Source of the DNA: Lamellibrachia satsuma
Lineage: Eukaryota; Annelida; Polychaeta; Sabellida; Siboglinidae
Assembly (NCBI GenBank): GCA_033239005.1
Contig: BSQZ01000109.1
Coordinates: 1,311,001 to 1,375,000 of the forward strand
Direction of reading: 5' to 3'
DNA: 64,000 nt
Shown here: in pieces, positions 24,901-38,433 of the stretch
Layout of the letters: the number at the start of each line of letters is the position of its first letter
Position numbering within the stretch: position 1 is the first letter of the stretch
The notes under the pieces: generated by a model
What the model saw: the letters and a program-made list of their open reading frames with translations, nothing else
Told to the model about the DNA's origin: nothing
Databases searched by the model: none
Program-made: the position numbers and the translations under genes

Positions 24901-27900
24901 GCACTGAAGAGTGGACAGTAACACAGCTAAGATTAAAGACTCACATGGTTGAATGACAATGTACTAAAGAGTGGACAGTAAAACAGCTAAGATTAAAGAC
25001 TCACGGTTGAATGACAATGGCACTGAAGAGTGGACAGTAACACAGCTAAGATTAAAGACTCACGGTTGAATGACAATGGCACTGAAGAGTGGACAGTAAC
25101 ACAGCTAAGATTAAAGACTCACGGTTGAATGACAATGGCACTGAAGAGTGGACAGTAACACAGCTAAGATTAAAGACTCACGGTTGAATGACAATGGCAC
25201 TGACGAGTGGACTGTAATATGGCTAAGATTAAAGACTCACGGTTGAATGACAATGGCATTGAAGAGTGGACAGTAACATAGCTAAGATTGAAGACTCACG
25301 TGGTTGGATGAAATTGTATTGAAGAGTCGACAGTAACATGGCTCAAATTAAAGACTCACATGGTTGAATGACAATAGCACTGATGAGTCAACAATAACAC
25401 AGTTACACAGCTAAGATTAAAGACTCACATGGTTGGATGACAATGGCACTGACGAGTCAACAGTAACACAGTTACACTGCTAAGATAAAAGACTCACGTG
25501 GTTGAATGACAAAGGCACTGAAGAGTCAACAGTAACACAGCTAAGATTAAAGACTCATGGTTGAATGACAATGGCACTGAAGAGTCGACAGTAATACAGC
25601 TAAGATTAAAAACTCGTGGTTGAATGACAATGGCACTGAAGAGTGGACAGTAATACAGCTAAGATTAAAGACTCACGGTTGAATGACAATGGCACTGACG
25701 AGTGGACTGTAACACAGCTAAGATTAAAGACTCACATGATTGAATGACAATGCACTAAAGAGTGGACAGTAAAACAGCTAAGATCAAAGACTCACGGTTG
25801 AATGACAATGCCACTGAAGAGTGGACAGTAACACAGCTAAGACTAAAGACTCACGGTTGAATGACAATGGCACTGAAGAGTGGAGAGTAACACAGCTAAG
25901 ATTAAAGTCTCACGTGGTTGGAAGAATTTGCACTGAAGAGTCGACAGTAACACAGCTAAGATTAAAGACTCACGGTTGAAAGACAATGGCATTGAATAGT
26001 CAACAGTAGCACAGCTAAGATTAAAGAGTCACGGTTGAATGACAATGGCACTGAAGAGTGGACAGTAACACAGCTAAGACTAAAGACTCACGGTTGAATG
26101 ACAATGGCACTGAAGAGTGGACAGTAGCACAGCTAAGATTAAAGACTAACGTGGTTGGATGAATTTGCACTGAAGAGTCGACAGTAACACAGCTAAGATT
26201 AAAGACTCACGGTTGAATGACAACGGCATTGAATAGTCAACAGTAACACAGCTAAGATTAAAGACTCATGGTTGAATGACAAAGGCACTGAAGAGTGGAC
26301 AGTAATACAGCTAAGATTAAAGACTCATGGTTGAATGACAATGGCACTGAAGAGTCGACAGTAATACGGCTAAGATTAAAGACTCACAGTTGAATGACAA
26401 TGGCACCGAAGAGTGGACAGTAATACAGCTCAGATTAAAGACTCACGGTTGAATGACAATGGCACTGAAGAATCGACAGTTATATAGCTAAGATTAAAGA
26501 CTCACATGGTTGAATGACAATGGCACTGAAGAGTGGACAATAACACAGCTAAGATTAAAGACTCATGGTTGAATGACAATGTCACTGAAGAGTGGACAGT
26601 AACACAGCTAAGATTAAAGACTCACGGTTGAATGACAATGGCACTGAAGAGTGGACAGTAACACAGCTAAGATTAAAGACTCACGTGGTTGGATGAATTT
26701 GCACTGAAGAATCGACAGTAACACAGCTAAGATTAAAGACTCATGGTTAAATGACAATGGCACTGAAGAGTGGACAGTAACACAGCTAAGATTAAAGACT
26801 CTTGGTTGAATGACAATGGCACCGAAGAGTGGACAGTAACATGGCTAAGATTAAAGACTCATGGTTGAATGACAATGGCACTGAAGAGGGGACAGTTACA
26901 CAGCTAAGATTAAACACTCACGGTTAAATGACAATGGCACTGAAGAGTGGACAGTAACACAGGTAAGATTAAAGACTCATGGTTGAATGACAATGGCACT
27001 GAAGAGTCGACAGTAACACAGCTAAGATTAAAGACTCACGGTTGAATGACAACGTCACTGAAGAATGGACAGTAACACAGCTAAGATTAAAGACTCACGG
27101 TTGAATGACAATGGCACTGAAGAGTGGACAGTAACATGGCTGAGATTAAAGACTCACATGGTTGGATGACAATGGCACTGACGAGACAACAATGACACAG
27201 CTAAGATTAAAGACTCACGGTTGAATGACAATGGCACTGAAGAGTGGACAGTTACACAGCTAAGATTAAAGACTCACGGTTGAATGACAATGGCACTGAA
27301 GAGTCGACAGTAACACAGCTAAGATTAAAGACTCACGTGGTTGGATGACAATAGCATTGAAGAGTCCGCGGCCTCGAACCAGAGACACAAGGTCCTTAGA
27401 AATCTTGTTGAGTTCTTCTCGCAGGATCACTCCCAGACGCTCCGAATTCTCCGCCAGTCGCTCCTCCTCACAAACCTACACAGAGAGATTGTTCATTAAA
27501 ATGAACCATGCAAAACAAGATCAGTTATAATACCAACTTGACAATTGTGAATAATAATTGTTGTTTGGGATAGCAATCTTGTTAAATCTTCTTGTTAAAT
27601 AATAGCCCTACTGCACTGTATAGTAACCCTACTACACTGTATAGTAACCCTACTGCACTGTATAGTAACCCTACTACATTGTATAACCCTACTATACTGT
27701 ATAATAACCCTACTACACTGTATAATAAAATTGGTTAAGAGTTACAGTTGACATTATATTTAGAAGGTGACATGTTGGTTTCTGATATATTCCCCAATTA
27801 TACAAGGATCAAATACCAGGTAGTAAATACCAGGTAGTAAATACCAGGCAGCATGTAGCTCTTTTGATCTACTGTAGTTTTATATTATACATTGTATATT

Positions 27901-30900
27901 GTATTCTTTGTTAATGTGTTAGTTAAAGGGAAACAAAAGGCATGTTTTGGGTGTTGTTGAACTTGTCTACTCATGTAATCCCCAATTGAGGTCGATAAAC
28001 ATCATCTCTGCAACTTTCTATAAGCCCTAGTTTATCGCAACTATTGTAATCCACGGGCGCCCCATTGAGGTCGATAAACATCATCTCTGCGACTTTCTAT
28101 AAGCCCTAGTTTATCGCAACTATTGTAATCCACAGGCGCCCCATTGAGGTCGATAAACATCATCTCTGCAACTTTCTATAAGCCCTAGTTTATCACAACT
28201 ATTGTAATCCACAGGCACCCCATTGAGGTTGATAAACATCATCTGTGCCACTTTCTATAAGCCCTAGTTTATCACAACTATTGTAATCCACGGGCACCAC
28301 ATTGAGGTCGATAAACATCATCTGTGCCACTTTCTATAAGTCCTAGTTTATTACAACTATTGTAATCCACGGGCACCACATTGAGGTTGCTAAACATCAT
28401 CTGTGCCACTTTCTATAAGCCCTAGTTTATCACAACTCGACTAGTGGCGCTGTGCTTAAACTTAACTGTTCACGCGTTTGCGTGAACATTTAATTTAAAT
28501 GATTGCTTCTATGTTAGAGGGACCAGGGTGTGTTACCAATAGCCAGGGGTGTGATGTACTGTGTTTGTACCTAGTTTATCACAACTATTGTAATCCACAG
28601 GCGCCCCATTGAGGTCGATAAACATCATCTGTGCCACTTTCTATAAGTTCTAGTTTATCACAACTATTGTAATCCACGGGCACCCCATTGAGGTCGATAA
28701 ACATCATCTCTGCAACTTTCTATAAGCCCTAGTTTATCACAACTATTGTAATCCACAGGCACCCCATTGAGGTCGATAAACATCATCTCTGCGACTTTCT
28801 ATAAGCCTTAGTTTATCGCAACTATTGTAATCCACGGGCGCCCCATTGAGGTCGATAAACATCATCTCTGCGACTTTCTATAAGCCCTAGTTTATCGCAA
28901 CTATTGTAATCCACAGGCGTCCCATTGAGGTCGATAAACATCATCTGTGCCACTTTCTATAAGCCCTAGTTTATCACAACTATTGTAATCCACAGGCGCC
29001 CCATTGAGGTCGATAAACATCATCTGTGCCACTTTCTATAAGTTCTAGTTTATCACAACTATTGTAATCCACGGGCACCCCATTGAGGTCGATAAACATC
29101 ATCTCTGCAACTTTCTATAAGCCCTAGTTTATCACAACTATTGTAATCCACAGGCACCCCATTGAGGTCGATAAACATCATCTCTGCGACTTTCTATAAG
29201 CCTTAGTTTATCGCAACTATTGTAATCCACGGGCGCCCCATTGAGGTCGATAAACATCATCTGTGCCACTTTCTATAAGTCCTAGTTTATCACAACTATT
29301 GTAATCCACGGGCACCCCATTGGGGTCGATAAACATCATCTGTGCCACTTTCTATAAGTCCTAGTTTATTACAACTATTGTAATCCACAGGCGCCCCATT
29401 GAGGTCGATAAACATCATCTGTGCCACTTTCTATAAGTCCTAGTTTATCACAACTATTGTAATCCACGGGCACCCCATTGAGGTTGATAAACATCATATG
29501 TGCCACTTTCTATAAGCCCTAGTTTATCACAACTATTGTAATCCACGGGCACCACATTGAGGTCGATAAACATCATCTGTGCCACTTTCTATAAGTCCTA
29601 GTTTATTACAACTATTGTAATCCACGGGCACCACATTGAGGTTGCTAAACATCATCTGTGCCACTTTCTATAAGCCCTAGTTTATCACAACTCGACTAGT
29701 GGCGCTGTACTTAAACTTAACTGTTCACGCGTTTGCGTGAACATTTAATTTAAATGATTGCTTCTTTGTTAGAGGGACCAGGGTGCATTACCAATAGCCA
29801 GGGGTGTGATGTACTGTGTTTGTAGCAGCCGGTGCTACGGAACATTCTAGTTGCTCTCAACTGAATACACGTTTTGACAGTTGGTAACTAGATCCTCCAA
29901 CAAACAAGTCGGTATCAGTTATGACAAAAGTGAAATGTGTTTCTAATATCTTTATTGACAAATATCAGAAATACTGCACAAAGTCAAACAAAGTAATAAT
30001 AATTTGATATCACCATAAAACGTTTATACATGTATAAAGCTTCATGACTTGCAGTTGGCATAATGAAAATATGATAACAGATTTGGCTCAATCCAGGTCT
30101 GCTCATATATTAAACAATATCTAAAGAATATAGGATTCCACAAGAACAATATCCAAGAATTCAACAGGATGTGAAAATTTGAATAGAAATTATTTTATAC
30201 AAATCATATTGTACATGTTGATACACCTGTATATCTCTGAGATTCAAGTTTGACTTGGAAATAAGGTACCTCAAACCCATTTACTGAGATGTCACTTATT
30301 TAAAATGTATGTATATTTTGGCCTTATTTATTTCAGGTCCGTGGGGGAGGGCAGCGTACAGACAGATTACTTGGTGGGCCCACAGCAAGCTAGGTCTCTG
30401 GGGGAGAGCAGCATACAGACAGATTACTTGGTGGGCCCACAGCAAGCTAGATCTCTGGGGGAGGGCAGCGTACAGACAGATTACTTGGTGGGCCCATGGC
30501 AAGGTAGGTCTCTGGGGGAGGGCAGCTTACAGACAGATTACTTGGTGGGCCCACAGCAAGGTAGGTCTCTGGGGGAGGGCAGCCTACAGAAAGTTCACTT
30601 GGTGGGCCCACAGGAAGCTAGACCCAAGGGTACACAGGGTCACACCAACATGAGCCAGCCACCTAATCCGGTCAATCTTCCCTGCACGCGATGGTGAAGA
30701 ACATGAAGACTATCATTAAGGATTAGAAGACTGAACTGTTTATGACTTCACCAAATTCACAGATTCACCAAAAGTAGCCACAGGATTTATAAACGAGGCG
30801 AGTCATATTATACATGTGCAAGCATTGGTTATTTTATGCAAAATTTTCTTGCTACATAAAAGCCAAAATAAACACTTGTTTTAATTTTTTTAACCTGTTT

Positions 30901-33709
30901 TCATTCAAGTGATCAGATGTTATAGAAGCATATATTTAATATATGTGGGCAGCATTGTAATTATTACTGCGTTGGTGATGTGGGGTGAAAACAGTTTAAC
31001 AAGATTTTAACAAGATTGCCATCCCAAACAACAAGTTCCAGATGGCAAGTGGACAAGGAAGCCATTGACAGTTATTATCAATATCTATTGTATGGTTGCT
31101 ATGCAAACAAATCTGCCACCCACCAATCATTTCCTAGAACAGATCTAATTTTTATCCAGGAGTATGAAGGGTATTTATCTCCCTTCCGGATCCAAACAGT
31201 CCCTAATATCACATGATAGTCTAAATTAGTCTTACAATTAGTGCTACGTGCATGTCTGATACATTTCTACATGTACATCCCCATAAATTGTACTTAGAAA
31301 GAAAAACTATCACTATGTGGTTCATGTGGTGATTCGTCTGAGTCAGTGGAGGAGGTGGTGCTTCTGTGTAGGTCTGAGTTGCAATGTCTTTCACCCATGT
31401 TCCTATGAAACCATGGTTCAGTCTGGTGCACGTGACATACTGTACAGCTTCAGTGTCCTTGACAGGGAAGGCTGAAAAGCAGATACTGGATATAATAATA
31501 ACAGTAATAATTAACTTCTACAGCACCTATATAATAATAATAGTAATAATTAACTTCTACAGCACCTATATAATAATAATAGTAATAATTAACTTCTACA
31601 GCACCTATATAATAATAACAGTAATAATTAACTTCTACAGTACCTATATAATAATAATAATTAACTTCTACAGCGCCAATATAATAATAATAGTAATAAT
31701 TAACTTCGACAGCACCTATATAATAATAATAATTAACTTCTATGGCACTTATATAAAATAATAGTAATAATTAACTTCTACAGCGCCTATATAATAATAA
31801 TAATTAACTTCTACAGCGCTTATATAATAATAATAGTAATAATTAAATTTGACAGCGCCTACATAATAATAATTAACTTCTATGGTGCTTATATAATAAT
31901 AATAGTAATAATTAACTTCTACGGCACCTATATAATAATAACAGTAATGATTAACTTCTTTGGCACCTATATAATAATAGCTGTCATACCCCAACACTGT
32001 CCACACATTTCTGCGTTATTCCTGGTCAGCGACGATCCCGGTTGCGTACGCTTCCCGCTCATTGATGTCATACTACCAGTGTTCCAGTAGCTATCCATAT
32101 CCGGTTGGAGAAATTTTTTTTTCACCCTATCACCATGTATAATACGCACCCAGACTTTTAAGTAATTTCGCACCCGGACTTTTAATATTTCTGTCGCCCA
32201 GCCCAGGTCCAAAGTACAGTGCAAGAAGGAAGACTTCAGTCTTTTTTACATCTATTCCATTTATTAGTATGCTATACTACCCTATATCTATTCCATCTAT
32301 TAGTATGCTATACTACCCTATATCTATTCCATCTATTAGTATGCTATACTACCCTATATCTATTCCATCTATTAGTATGCTATACTACCCTATATATATT
32401 CCATCTATTAGTATGCTATACTACCCTATATCTGTAATACTCAGGAAGATGTAAACAGTTGCTGTCATGTTTGAAATAATGTGAAAAGACCTGTAGGCTG
32501 GTAAGTTCATGACTTCAGAAATACCTCCTCAATGAAACAATGCAGGACTAGGTAGGTAAAGGTAAAGTCAGTTATACTGACTCTCCTGGACGGGACACTA
32601 GTCCATCGCAGGTACCTTCCAAACAGTGTTTGTACTCATTTACAGCTGAGTAGACTGAGGCAAAGTAGGGTAAACGAAATTGCCTAAGCTTCGAAAACGA
32701 ACCGTGCCTAGTGTGGGTCTTGAACTCACAACCCTCGAATTTAGAGTCCAACACTTTAACCACTAGGCCACGGCTGCCCCCGGACTAACAAGCCACTTAT
32801 TGTGTGATGTGTTGGGATGGCAGGGTAGGTCCATGTTTATAAGACCTCTTGTGTTGTGTTGGGGTGGCAGGGTAGGTCCATGTTTATAAGACCTCTTGTG
32901 TTGTGTTGGGGTGGCAGGGTAGGGCCATGTTTATAAGACCTCTTGTGTTGTGTTGGGGTGGCAGGGTAGGGCCATGTTTATAAGACCTCTTGTGTTGTGT
33001 TGGGGTGGCAGGGTAGGGCCATGTTTATAAGACCTCTTGTGTTGTGTTGGGATGGCAGGGTAGGGCCATGTTTATAAGACATCTTGTGTTGTGTTGGAGT
33101 GGCAGGGTAGGGCCATGTTTATAAGACATCTTGTGATGTGTTGGGGTGGCAGGGTAGGGCCATGTTTATAAGACATCTTGTGTTGTGTTGGGATGGCAGG
33201 GTAGGGCCATGTTTATAAGACATCTTGTGTTGTGTTGGGGTGGCAGGGTAGGGCCATGTTTATAAGACATCTTGTGTTGTGTTGGGGTGGCAGGGTAGGG
33301 CCATGTTTATAAGACATCTTGTGTTGTGTTGGGATGGCAGGGTAGGGCCATGTTTATAAGACATCTTGTGTTGTGTTGGGATGGCAGGGTAGGGCCATGT
33401 TTATAAGACATATTGTGTTGTGTTGGGGTGGCAGGGTAGGGCCATGTTTATAAGACATCTTGTGTTGTGTTGGGGTGGCAGGGTAGGGCCATGTTTATAA
33501 GACATCTTGTGTTGTGTTGGGATGGCAGGGTAGGGCCATGTTTATAAGACATCTTGTGTTGTGTTGGGATGGCAGGGTAGGGCCATGTTTATAAGACATC
33601 TTGTGTTGTGTTGGGGTGGCAGGGTAGGGCCATGTTTATAAGACATCTTCGATGTCAATAACATAACATACCATAACCACCTCCAATGTATATAATTAGC
33701 TATACAATA

Positions 33710-33765
<56 letters not shown>

Positions 33766-36700
33766 CAAAAAAATTATAGAAATCATGTACTGACCTAATT
33801 TGTTATACTACCACGTATGTAATATATTAGTGTTACCAAAACTGGATAAATCATTGAGAATAAATGTTCAGAATTATAAATAACTAACAGTTTTGTCCAG
33901 GTGAATTTTCAGAGTAGAGAAACAATTGCTAGTAGTGTAGGTAACTAGAATTTGTGTGGATAGCATCCATAGCCATAGCCACATCCACTGCCATAGGTAC
34001 AACCACATCCACAGCCACACCCACTGCCATAGCCACATCCACTGCCATAGCCACAACCACATCCACTGCCATAGCCACATCCACTGCCATCAACCAAACC
34101 AAATGGATCAGTTTTTCGTGGACTACTGTTTCATGATATTGTTAACGTTAGATTACATACTGACATGCAGAGGGCTGAAATTGACATCTACATTAATATT
34201 ATTGGTGAGGGGGAAAAAGTGCATTACTCTTCATTCACCTGCACGGAAACAACCAGGTGAGACCAAAGGAAACAACCAGGTGAGACGAAAGGAAACAACC
34301 AGGTGAGATCAAAGGAAACAACCAGGTGAGACGAAAGGAAACAACCAGGTGAGATCAAAGGAAACAACCAGGTGAGACGAAAGGAAACAACCAGGTGAGA
34401 TCAAAGGAAACAACCAGGTGAGACCAAAGGAAACAACCAGGCGAGACCAAAGGAAACAACCAGGTGAGACCAAAGGAAACAACCAGGCGAGACGAAAGGA
34501 AACAACCAGGTGAGACCAAAGGAAACAACCAGGTGAGACGAAAGGAAACAACCAGGCGAGACGAAAAGAAACAACCAGGTGAGATGAAAGGAAACAACCA
34601 GGTGAAAGCAAAGGAAACAACCAGGTGAAAGCAAAGGAAACAACCAGGTGAGATCAAAGGAAACAACCAGGTGAGACGAAAGGAAACAACCAGGTGAGAC
34701 GAAAGGAAACAACCAGGTGAAAGCAAAGGAAACAACCAGGTGAGACCAAAGGAAACAATCAGGTAAGACGAAAGGAAACAACCAGGTGAGACGAAAGGAA
34801 ACACCCAGGTGAGACGAAAGGAAACAACCAGGTGAGACCAAAGGAAACAATCAGGCGAGACCAAAGGAAACAACCAGGTAAAACGAAAGGAAACAATCAG
34901 GTAAGATGAAAGGAAACAACCAGGTGAGACGAAAGGAAACAACCAGGTGAGACGAAAGGAAACAATCAGGTGAGACGAAAGGAAACAACCAGGTGAGACG
35001 AAAGGAAACAACCAGGTGAGACGAAAGGAAACAACCAGGTGAGACGAAAGGAAACAACCAGGTGAGATGAAAGGAAACAACCAGGCGAGACCAAAGGAAA
35101 CAACCAGGCGAGACCAAAGGAAACAACCAGGTGAGACTAAAGGAAACAACCAGGTGAGACTAAAGGAAACAACCAGGTGAGACCAAAGGGAGCGACCAGT
35201 AGTTTCCTCATTTCGGCCTACTTTATAATTTATAGTATAAGAGATGCCGACATACCACCAACACATATTCTACTCAAACTACAAACTACACTGATAAGTG
35301 AAGCAAATAACTAACTAAAGCATGAGACAATTTAGAACTGTATTAACAATATGTTGATGCTGGAAATCACTAGAGTATGGGCCGAATTCACCATAAAACA
35401 ATCAGCCTCAGAAAAGTTCCCACACAATATCTCATGCTCCACATTAATCTATCTATTATCTATTATCCGTCACCTGCCTTTGCTTCTAGTCCTGGAAGAC
35501 ACAAAATGAAAACCTATTTCGGTATTTGACAACATTGTAATCATGTAATCATGTACTTGCCAATAAATTTGGCTGTGCCGTTTTCATTTCACAAATTAAA
35601 AAGGGAGTAGATTCTCATGACGTCTGGTGTGTGAGTACTAAAATGATGCCTGGTGTGTGAGTACTAAAATGACGTCTGGTGTGTGAGTACTTAAATGACG
35701 CCTGGTGTGTTAGTACTAACACGACGCCTGGTGTGTGAGTACTAACATGACGCCTGGTGTGTGAGTACGAAAATGACGCCTAGTGTGTGAGTACTTAAAT
35801 GACACCTGGTGTGTGAGTACTAACATGACGCCTGGTGTGTGAGTACTAACATGATGCCTGGTGTGTGAGTACTTAAATGACACCTGGTGTGTGAGTACTT
35901 AAATGACGCCCGGTGTGTGAGCACTAACACGACGCCTGGTGTGTGAGTACTAAAATGACGTCTGGTGTGTGAGTACTAAAATGACGTCTGGTGTGTGAGT
36001 ACTAACATGACGCCTGGTGTGTGAGTACTAACACGACGCCTGGTGTGTGAGTACTAACAAGACGCCTGGTGTGTGAGTACTAACATGACGCCTGGTGTGT
36101 GAGTACTAACACAACGCCTGGTGTGTGAGTACTAACATGACGCCTGGTGTATGAGTACTAACATGACGCCTGGTGTATGAGTACTAACATGACGCCTGGT
36201 GTGTGAGTACTAACATGACGCCTGGTGTATGAGTACTAACATGACGCCTGGTGTGTGAGTACTAACATGATGCCTGGTGTGTGAGTACTAACATGATGCC
36301 TGGTGTATGAGTACTAACATGACGCCTGGTGTGTGAGTACTAACATGATGCCTGGTGTGTGAGTACTAACATGATGCCTGGTGTGTGAGTACTAACATGA
36401 CGCCTGGTGTGTGAGTACTAACCTTCTCTTGTTCTGCTTTTGCCGTGCTTGATCGACACTGACACTGTCACACTGACAGTTCAGCTGATGAGTGATGTTG
36501 CTGAAATATTGTCAGCACTGCTCCAGCCTTTAAAGTTCGCCGTCACCGATGTTTTGGAGGGTCTTTCACGATTAACGCAAGGAAAAATGCAGTGCAGTAT
36601 GGCATATTGCCAAGTCCATTAACTCATGGAAAAATGCAGTGCAGTATGGCATATTGCCAAGTCCATTAACTCATGGAAAAATGCAGTGCAGTATGGCATA

Positions 36701-38169
36701 TTGCCAAGTCCAGCTTTTAAAATTCAATGGAAACGTACACCATGTGCATTGCTTCTTTCAAGAAATCTGAACCATTGACGCATTTTGACATCACAGCAGT
36801 TTTGCAGTCAGAGAACTCTGTGGTCATTTGTTGGTCACGCCCCAGCGTTATGATAAAATGTCCGCCACTGAGATCTGACCAGAATTGCTCACTTTCAGAA
36901 CAAATTCTGAGTAAACTACTAGCGTGAAAATTTTTTATTGTAGGGGGAAATGGTTAGTTTTTATTAACTTTTTAAGTGGTATCTGATTAACCCCTAAAAC
37001 ATGGCTTTTAGGTGTATAGTTCATAAAACATGCCTTTTAGCTGTATAGTTCATAAAACATGCCTTTTAGTTGCCTTTTGTTTCCCTTTAAATGATCAAAG
37101 TATGTGACAAAAATAAAAAAGAAGAAAACTAAATGATCCCTTTTCTTTCCGTGAATGTGCAAATTGGTTACTCACGTTTCGAAAAAAGATATGCAAAAAA
37201 ATTTACATACATAAAATCCAGTCTTCTCACATTACAACTGCTATAAAAAATGCCTGCATATGCTAAGTAGCTAAGGTATCATTACATGGCAACAGCCTTG
37301 GAATTACATAATTAGTAAACCTGTGGCTGTAAAAATAATTGGCATTACAATTTGTTCACTTCTAAGTGATAGTTAAAATAATTTAATTTAAAGAGAAATA
37401 GTACTTTTAAATGGGGAACCTTTGTTAAAAAACATCAGAGGTACACATAAATCTACTTTGTATAAATTATCAACAAATCAAAGTCATATCAATGTAATTA
37501 ACCAATAAATTCAACAAGTTTTGGGGGCAATATTAATGTTTAGTCTGCTGTAAAAAATGACTGCATGTTATGTTGTTGACATATCATGGTGTCACAACAT
37601 GGCAACAGCATGTTATGTTGTTGACATATCACGGGGTCACAACATGGTAACAGCATGTTATGTTGTTGACATATCACGGTCTCACAACATGGCAACAGCA
37701 TGTTATGTTGTTGACATATCACGGGGTCACAACATGGCAACAGCATGTTATGTTGTTGACATATCACGGGGTCACAACATGGCAACAGCATGTTATGTTG
37801 TTGACATATCATGGTGTCACAACATGGCAACAGCATGTTATGTTGTTGACATATCACGGGGTCACAACATGGCAACAGCATGTTATGTTGTTGACATATC
37901 ACAGTGTCACAACATGGTAACAGCATGTTATGTTGTTGACATATCACGGGGTCACAACATGGCAACAGCATGTTATGTTGTTGACATATCACAGTGTCAC
38001 AACATGGCAGCAGCATGTTATGTTGTTGACATATTACAGTGTCACAACATGGCAGCAGTATGTTATGTTGCTAACACAACATGTTATGTTGCTGACATAA
38101 TCTTTTTTTGCAACAATTTCAATCACTGTTTGGGTTTTAAATCCATTAACTTTAGCGTATCGGATATAA

Positions 38170-38241
<72 letters not shown>

Positions 38242-38368
38242 CCACACACATACATATACAGTGATAGCCAATATAGGTAATTCCTTGACAAAGCGGACAT
38301 GGCTCAAGATGTTTATATCAATTATTTTATTACATATGTACTTGTACATATATATGTACATATATATA

Positions 38369-38433
<65 letters not shown>

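Noticed and set aside
18239..29830. CRISPR-like regular repeats
   Set aside because: The repeats are direct tandem units with no unique spacers, and the context is animal intronic DNA.
30305..30697. A plus-strand gene of 130 codons preceded by an acceptor-like TTTCAG
   Set aside because: The frame is almost wholly the 57-bp repeat and no further exon or domain is visible.
32700..32781. A functional tRNA gene on the minus strand
   Set aside because: A- and B-box-like parts are present but no full cloverleaf or acceptor stem follows; the body continues as SINE.
34309..35266. 303-codon minus-strand frame rich in [19 protein letters not shown] peptides, looking like a membrane protein
   Set aside because: It is the 23-bp minisatellite read through; the hydrophobic pattern comes from the repeat unit.
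37540..38264. Cys-rich frames of 158 and 235 codons on opposite strands
   Set aside because: A 45-bp minisatellite keeps both strands open; no homologous domain.
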